DNA from: Albugo candida
Lineage: Eukaryota; Oomycota; Peronosporomycetes; Albuginales
Direction of reading: 5' to 3'
Length of the DNA: 64,000 bases
NCBI GenBank assembly: GCA_040437565.1
Contig: JBDOQK010000079.1
Location: 38,081-102,080, forward strand
Made by a program: the position numbers and the translations under genes. The notes under the pieces were generated by a model, which had not been told where the DNA came from, made no database searches, and worked only from the letters and a program-made list of their open reading frames with translations. Of the stretch, positions 58,605 through 64,000 are shown piece after piece (the first letter of the stretch is position 1; every line of letters starts with the position of its first letter).

Positions 58605-61015
58605 TTAGAGGGTGTGACTATTGCCACAGACGTTTTGACAAACAAATCTGATTGGCTAATTTGTGTAAAGTAACATAAATTGATCTATATAATACTGCGT
58701 CTACGTAAGATGGATACATAATACAATACACGTTCCACGTTTTCGCATTTCCTCGCTTCCCTCCCTACCACGCAACATACACCGAGTTGCGCAATAATAA
58801 CGGCTTTCAATAAAAGAATGGATTTCAAATACACGAAAGAATATGATGTCATTGTTCAGAACAAATTACTGCAGCCACCAATCGGACTTGTTGAAGTTAA
58901 ATATAATCCTCGCAAAGCGATGGAAAAGGAATTGAATGAATCCGCTGCGACCCAAAGCTATGGGATAGTGACAAAAGCATCCTACAAGCAGCGTAACGGG
59001 AACTATACGGTCCATTACAAATGGGACTGAGGAGGGTCTCACCGCAATCGGTTTGGTCTAACGGAAGAGACTGGAACTCGAAAGACTTCGACAGTACTCG
59101 CCAGTTGTCCATTCCGCTTCAAAGCCATACAGGATAAGCTGCACTGGACTTTCCACGTGGTTGAAGAGGATCAAAATCATATGCCATCCACCTCCACAAG
59201 CGCCCATCCTGTCCACCTCAGACTCGAAACAGAAATGGAAAAGACAATAGTTGAATTGTATGATGCTGGGGTCCCAACGAGAAACATTCAAACATGTTTG
59301 CGGAATGATCATGGACTTTTTTTGCCTAGAACAAAACTGAATAACGTCCGCCAAGCCGGAATTCTCAAAACTTTGGATGGCCGTACATCGATGGATGCTC
59401 TTGTACAGAAATTTCGCAGATTGCAATTTGATCTCGAAACAATAGTGAGCAATGATGATGGTAAAATTTCCCACCTGTTCTTTGCCCATCCACCATCTAC
59501 CGAGATGGCTCGGAGCCACAATGACATTTTTCTGGTGGATGCCATATACAAGACAAATGCTTTGAAGCTTCCCTTGTTACATCTCGTTGGGGGCTCGTTG
59601 ATGTAAAAACATTTTCCGTCGCATTTGTTTTCATGACGAACGAGAGTCAATCCTCATACTCTTCAGAAATGAAATTCTTTCAATCGATCTTTAAGGGACG
59701 GAATTCTCCCGAACATTTTTGTCGTTGATCGCGAGCTGGCGCTACTTTTAGAATGTTAAGAAGACTTCCCTGCTTCCCAAATTCTGTTATGTGCATGGCA
59801 TATTGCCAAAAGAAGAAGAATGGATAGTCTTCATGAAAGACTGGAGGGAAATCATGTAGGCACAAACAGAAGGCTCCTTCGATGAACTATGGCAACAAAT
59901 CAAACTGCGTGCAGACAGTGCAATCATCAAGTATATTGTCGAAACATAGATTCTCTGCAAAGAAATGTTTGTTACCACTTTAACTGACTGTATAACGTAT
60001 TTCGGTCATACTGCGACCTCGTGCGGTGAAATCGCTCACCACCTGCTCAAGCAATGCATGACAACTAGCATGAACAACCTTCTTTCGTGCTACGAAAAAT
60101 TATACCTAGCTATTGAAAATAATCTCGCCGAGCACAATGTGTCCCGACAGCGTCAACAAATGAGAACATGCAACTATGCACAGCCAACGCCTCAAGGAAT
60201 GATTTTTCGGGATATTAACTTGCAAATTTCTCATTTTGCACTGAATAAAATGTACGAGCAGTTGAAAGTTGCCCGCCAGCCACAAAGAAGCGACGATGAC
60301 GTATGCTCTGGAGCATTTTCACAGTCTGGGCTTCCCTGGAAGCACAAACTGCGTCATTACCTGTGTTAAAATCAAACCTTGCAAATGAGCCACATCCATC
60401 CGCATTGGCACTTGGCTGAGCCCCACCACTAAGTCCTCTTCCGTTGCGGCCAGCCAAAATTCTCCCAATGTTACTTGATCAAGTGGCCACCTGCTTTGGG
60501 GCCTTTCCAGACCATAAGCAGGCTACGACACCCGACGAACTTCAGACAATATCGCAACAAATTCCAAAAATTTTGTAAGAGCTAGTAATTGCGCCCCAAA
60601 GGATGGCCGCTCCAACAAAATGGATAAAAGCGGCGCAATTTATCTGGGTTTAAATGTGTGGAACCCAAGGAAAACCCCAAAAAAGATGCTTGCAGAGCTT
60701 GTGCGGGAGCAGGGCACCGCTCGGACTCTAAGAAGCGCAAGAAAAGCATCAAATAAGAAATTCTATTATGAATCTTAGGTAGACTCAGTGATATAGGCAT
60801 CCTATCGATTAATCATTTTGGTTTACACAAATTAGCCAATCATGCATGTCTTGTCTGTGGCAATAGTGAAAACTTGTGTGGGAGTTGTGAAAACGATCGA
60901 TGAATCACACAAATCAGCCAATCATACTAGTTTACTCAAATTAGCAAATCAGAAATGTTTTGTATGTGGCATTAGTCAAAACGTCTGTGGCAATAGTCAC
61001 ACCTATCCTTGAATC
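58605..61015 (+). mobile_element. MULE element A with TIRs
   Basis: Left terminus (about 58610-58672): GGTGTGACTATTGCCACAGA, then CGTTTTGAC and GATTGGCTAATTTGTGTAAA. The right terminus (about 60820-61012) holds the inverted form in two or three partial tandem copies. Between them lies a MULE/FAR1-type transposase (separate entry). The CCGGTATCGCCACACC motif also appears just outside the right end (61031), linking it to the foldback element on its left. Confidence 0.65.
58818..60755 (+). pseudogene. FAR1/MULE-type transposase A, broken
   Basis: The N-terminus MDFKYTKEYDVIV is followed by a FAR1-like DNA-binding region (YGIVTKASYKQRNGNYTVHY, an in-frame TGA where the family has the CdRGG arginine, then CPFRFKAI). 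Next are a linker, the catalytic-core entry DIFLVDAIYKTNALKLPLLH (first Asp, about 59526-59585), weaker core remains to about 60000, a C-terminal region, and a closing CCHC-like knuckle CRACAGAGHRSD near 60690. Several stops and frame changes disrupt it. Confidence 0.75.
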
Positions 61016-61239
61016 CTCTACGGAAATTGGGAAACCGGTATCGCCACACCCCCTAATTTTTAAGGCCGTTGCTATGGCCACAGACATTAATACTACGGCC
61101 ATAGATAATTGATCTAACCAATCACAGCTTACAAAAATTAATCGTTGCCAAGTACGCCAGCCAATCAGGTCACCTGTCTACTTTTATACACGAGCTCATT
61201 CACGAATCGGGCTAGATATCCGCAGCACTCTCATCAAGC
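61016..61239. repeat. Iterated-motif and TIR-like spacer
   Basis: Contains one GGAAACCGGTATCGCCACAC unit (about 61030) and GGCC...CCACAGAC-type words, then AACCAATCACAGCTTAC, a likely left terminus of MULE B. Confidence 0.4.
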
Positions 61240-63459
61240 ATGGACATGGAGCAGCAGCAGAACGAACAATTCACCGCATGGAAGACCATGGAAGAACATA
61301 TGAATGTGGTAGCTGCTGCAAATGGCTATGGAATCATCAATAAATCCTCATAAAAGCAACCAGATGGACGACAAGTTGTTCACTATAGATGCGATCGTGG
61401 AGGCGTAGATCGAAACCCTCACGGACTTGTCCAAGAAACAAGGGTTTGGAAGGCAGTGCACTCCTTGACTGTCCTTTCAAAGGTGTTGGACAGGAATCGA
61501 AAGGTAAATCCACGCATCATGGTCGAATGAGGCTACCGAGGAATTCAGCGTTCACATTAACAATCTCCTCTCAATTATGGATGGTACCTGGTTTCTTACA
61601 ATTACATTCAACGAGCATAGCCACGAAGATTCCATCGCCAGGACCGCTCATCCAGTTCACACTCGCATATCGGAGTCTCAAGAGAAAGAAAGCTGACCTC
61701 TTTCAGTCCGGTTTGAAAGCTAGGAAGAGTCAAGCCATCATTCGAGAGCAAGACCAGCAATTGGAACTCACTAAGCGAAAGCTTTGGAATTTGAAGCAAA
61801 AGAATGCAATCAGGGACCTCGAAAACGAACTCCAATGGACATGCTGTTCGAAACCTTCACGAACTTTGGATTCGGAATAAATATCGAGAAAAAAATCCAA
61901 TGGGCGCATCACACATTTGTTCTTCGCTCATTCAAAGAATGTGAAACTTTTCAGGAATAACTGCAACGTCTACTTGCTAGATTGTACATATAAAACAAGC
62001 AAGATGAGATTTCCTTTGCTCCACGTTGTTGGAAATACCAGGATATATTCCACGTTCTCGGCGGCCTTCGTTTTATGAAGAAGGAGGATGCTGACTCGTA
62101 TGTTACCGCCGTCCACCTCTTACGACTTTTTCACGCCGACCATCAACCGAAAATATTCGTTACTGAGCGAGAGCTCGCTCTCATGAACGCTTTGCGAATG
62201 ATTTTTCCTTTGACAAAAATCCTTCTTTACATTTGGCACATTCAGAAGAACGTCGTCATCAAATGCAAGCTCCATTTTTTGAAGGATGATGAGTGGAAAG
62301 CATTTTCGAAGAATTGGAGATCGGTAACTTGCCCTTTGTTGTTTGTGATCACTAAGTTTCATTCATGTTCTAAGTTATTCCTCGTTGTGCAGGTGGTTTA
62401 CTCAAACACGATCGAGGAATTCAATGAAAATTGGGAATTTTCAACTCATATGGACAGAACGCTAAACGGAATCCGTGGAGTATCTAGCCAAGACGTGATT
62501 CGATCCCCACAAGGAGAAATTAGTTCGAGCATGGACGAATTTAATTCAGCAATTCGGTCACACAGTCACTTCACGTGGAGAAGGTGACCACAATGTCGTG
62601 AAAGAGTTCAACGCAAGCATCATGAAAAATCTGTTTGGGTGTTATGAGCGGATAGTTCAGTCCATGAAAAGCTTCCAGATCGAATTCACCACAGAACTGG
62701 CGAAGTAGCAAATAAAAATATTATACCTTTCGCGCAGCCAACCCCACGTGGTGATTATATTGAACATATCAACCGGAAAATCTCATATTACTTTCTTCGG
62801 AAAGTATTTGATCAAGTTAGTTTATAATGTTCCTTTCTTTCTATGTGTTTTCTCCAATCACTAGAGTTTCGCAATGAAAGCTGGAAAAATCTCGACGTCT
62901 AATGACAACTGGCGCGAAGCTATGCTCTTCTACTTTTTCTACCATATGGGAGATACCTTACGAGCATCAGTTGCGGCAGCTGATTGCAAGCGGGAGGAGG
63001 CTTGAATTTAGCGATTTCGATGTTCATTGGCACCTTCATTGAGCCCCTTCAGTACGACCTCCAGTTGCAGGCCAACAAGTTGACGATTTGCCAGTCGCTT
63101 TCGAAATATCACGCGACAATTTCAGCAACCTACTTTGACACCAGAAAGAGGCAGTCCTGGACAATCTGGAAGAGATATCACAGGTATTTCGCGATTGAAG
63201 AATTTCTGTTTGATAATATAATGGGTACTAACGCTGTTTATATAAGCAAACACCAGAAGTCCTCGAAGAGCCGGAGGTTGCTCTAACGAGAGCAAGACCA
63301 AGCGGAACGAGCAACAAAACATCGACGTGACGAGAACCTTTCCAATTTGAATACGTGGAGGGGATACCTCCCAGGAAGAGGAATGCGCCGACGTGTGGTG
63401 CTTGTCATAAAACGGGACACCGACGTTCATATGCAGCGTGCCCCATCAATGCAATTTAA
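61240..63459 (+). pseudogene. FAR1/MULE-type transposase B, broken
   Basis: Starts at ATG 61240 (MDMEQQQNEQFTAW). A FAR1-like zinc region (VHYRCDRGG) lies at about 61380-61410. A catalytic-core region (about 62070-62330) includes VTERELALMNALRMIFP and the typical LLYIWHIQKNV helix. It ends with a knuckle APTCGACHKTGHRRSYAACP and TAA at 63457-63459. It is related to copy A but clearly diverged, and has many stops and frame changes. I found no matching right TIR; mitochondrial-type sequence begins about 60 bp downstream. Confidence 0.75.
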
Positions 63460-63517
63460 AAATGATGCTGAAAATAAAGTATATTGTATTTATGTAGGAA
63501 TAGGTCAAAAATGATCA

Positions 63518-63869
63518 ACTATAGCAGAATTAACAAAAATTTTAGAAGAAAAAAATTCAATGTTTCATACAAGGGGTTATAAAAAATNNNNNNNNNNNNN
63601 NNNNNNNNNNNNNNNNNNNNNNNNNNNNNNNNNNNNNNNNNNNNNNNNNNNNNNNNNNNNNNNNNNNNNNNNNNNNNNNNNNNNNNNTCTTGTGGTATTT
63701 TTATTTTATTTTTCATTTATCTTGGTGTATTATTTATAACCCCTTTATACAATTATAGTTGCTGCTACTGCTTCAGATTCAGCACCTTTACAATTTTTAG
63801 CTCCTTATACTGGTTGTACTATAGGTCAATATTTTAGAGATAATGGTAAACATGCTGTTATTTCTTATG
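63518..63869 (+). pseudogene. atp1: Nuclear copy of mitochondrial atp1 pieces (NUMT)
   Basis: 63749-63868 reads [20 protein letters not shown] and then [19 protein letters not shown], the core of the F1-ATPase alpha subunit, with mitochondrial-like A/T-rich codons. A second short piece at about 63521-63553 reads IAELTKILEEK, like the N-terminus of the same protein. Between them lies a 100-N gap (63588-63687) and A/T-rich sequence with an inverted AAGGGGTTATAAA. The two pieces are far closer than in a real atp1 gene (about 1.5 kb), so the copy is rearranged and non-functional. It lies beside nuclear MULE sequence and joins a 5S fragment, which argues for a nuclear location. Confidence 0.75.
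63588..63687. other. Assembly gap (100 N) inside NUMT
   Basis: The flanks carry an inverted rather than a direct repeat (ATACAAGGGGTTATAAA on the left, TTTATAACCCCTTTATAC on the right). Confidence 0.9.
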
Positions 63870-63961
63870 TGGTCACCCACCCGAATACTACCCGAGCTTG
63901 AGGCTGCTTACCTTCGCAGAGCAGACGGGATACGGTGCTTTCAGCCTAATATGGCCGTCTA
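63870..63961 (-). rRNA. 5S rRNA gene, 3'-truncated
   Basis: Minus-strand reading from about 63961 gives GTAGACGGCCATATTAGGCT, then GAAAGCACCG, CCCGTCTGCTCTGCGAAGGT, AAGCAGCCTCAAGCTCGGGT and AGTATTCGGGTGGGTGACCA, the 5' ~92 bases of a eukaryotic 5S rRNA including the internal promoter region. The last ~25 bases (usually continuing ATGGGAA...) are replaced by the atp1 segment. It is probably a pseudogene. Confidence 0.8.
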
Positions 63962-64000
63962 CGAAAGTGAATGGACGTAACACAATAGATCGCACAATGC

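Larger units (their letters stand above)
57200..58605. mobile_element. Foldback/TIR element with iterated CCGGTATCGCCACACC motifs
   Basis: The left arm (about 57200-57360) carries at least four units of the type (A)CCGGTATCGCCACACCC in one orientation (near 57213, 57251, 57293 and 57332). The right arm (about 58320-58505) carries four in the opposite orientation (near 58325, 58403, 58446 and 58482), with matching spacers such as GAGAGCACCGGTATCGTTAC and its mirror. Two more direct units lie near 58556 and 58591. Two assembly gaps (57502-57601, 58041-58140) lie inside, the second with a false 144-bp duplication. No transposase is seen inside; I infer a non-autonomous MULE or foldback element. 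Confidence 0.65.

Noticed and set aside
1-64000. CRISPR arrays, operons, riboswitches or bacterial features
   Set aside because: Introns, LTR elements, LINEs and eukaryotic domain fusions show nuclear eukaryotic DNA; no spaced direct-repeat array was seen.
1-64000. tRNA genes
   Set aside because: I saw no convincing B-box with a matching A-box at proper spacing; a tRNAscan-SE run would settle it.

Overview
The window looks like nuclear DNA of an oomycete, most likely a plant-parasitic one that still makes flagellated zoospores. Three observations point there: a seven-helix receptor fused to an inositol-polyphosphate 4-phosphatase (the 'GPCR-bigram' layout reported from oomycetes), a WRKY19-type zinc-finger protein with repeated C..HGGG modules, and an RWP-RK regulator, all with very short introns (42-71 bp). 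A large protein of CFAP61 type, normally a part of the motile axoneme, argues for flagella. The species cannot be fixed from the sequence alone.

Layout. 1-12.5 kb is repeat land: a decayed Gypsy element (minus), a LINE 3' fragment, and a cluster of MULE DNA transposons with about 120-bp terminal inverted repeats (TIRs). 13.1-17.9 kb holds the intact GPCR-INPP4 gene. 17.9-22.4 kb is mostly empty, with a degenerate macrodomain paralogue. 22.4-42.2 kb is again repeats: a Copia element with both LTRs, a Copia gag fragment, a Tc1/mariner element, Gypsy scraps, and a LINE (about 35-42.2 kb) split by a second Copia element with a 5-bp target duplication. 44.0-55.6 kb is a gene island: PARP-type ADP-ribosyltransferase, RWP-RK factor, WRKY19-type zinc finger, CFAP61/adenylate-kinase fusion, four-helix membrane protein, coiled-coil protein and macrodomain protein. 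56.5-64 kb is a MULE/foldback region with iterated CCGGTATCGCCACACC-like motifs. It ends in mitochondrial atp1 pieces joined to a truncated 5S rRNA gene.

How genes relate. The island is compact. The kinase fusion and the four-helix gene diverge from a region of at most about 290 bp; the four-helix and coiled-coil genes converge with stops 14 bp apart; the two putative regulators diverge from an 835-bp region. A PARP catalytic gene and two macrodomain genes within 36 kb place a possible writer and reader or eraser of ADP-ribose near each other. The receptor fusion would couple sensing to phosphoinositide turnover.

Assembly. Ten runs of exactly 100 N occur. Five are flanked by identical 66-526 bp copies of the same sequence, and a sixth by copies that match first and then diverge. 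These are most simply unmerged contig ends, so the repeated flanks should not be read as biological tandem duplications.
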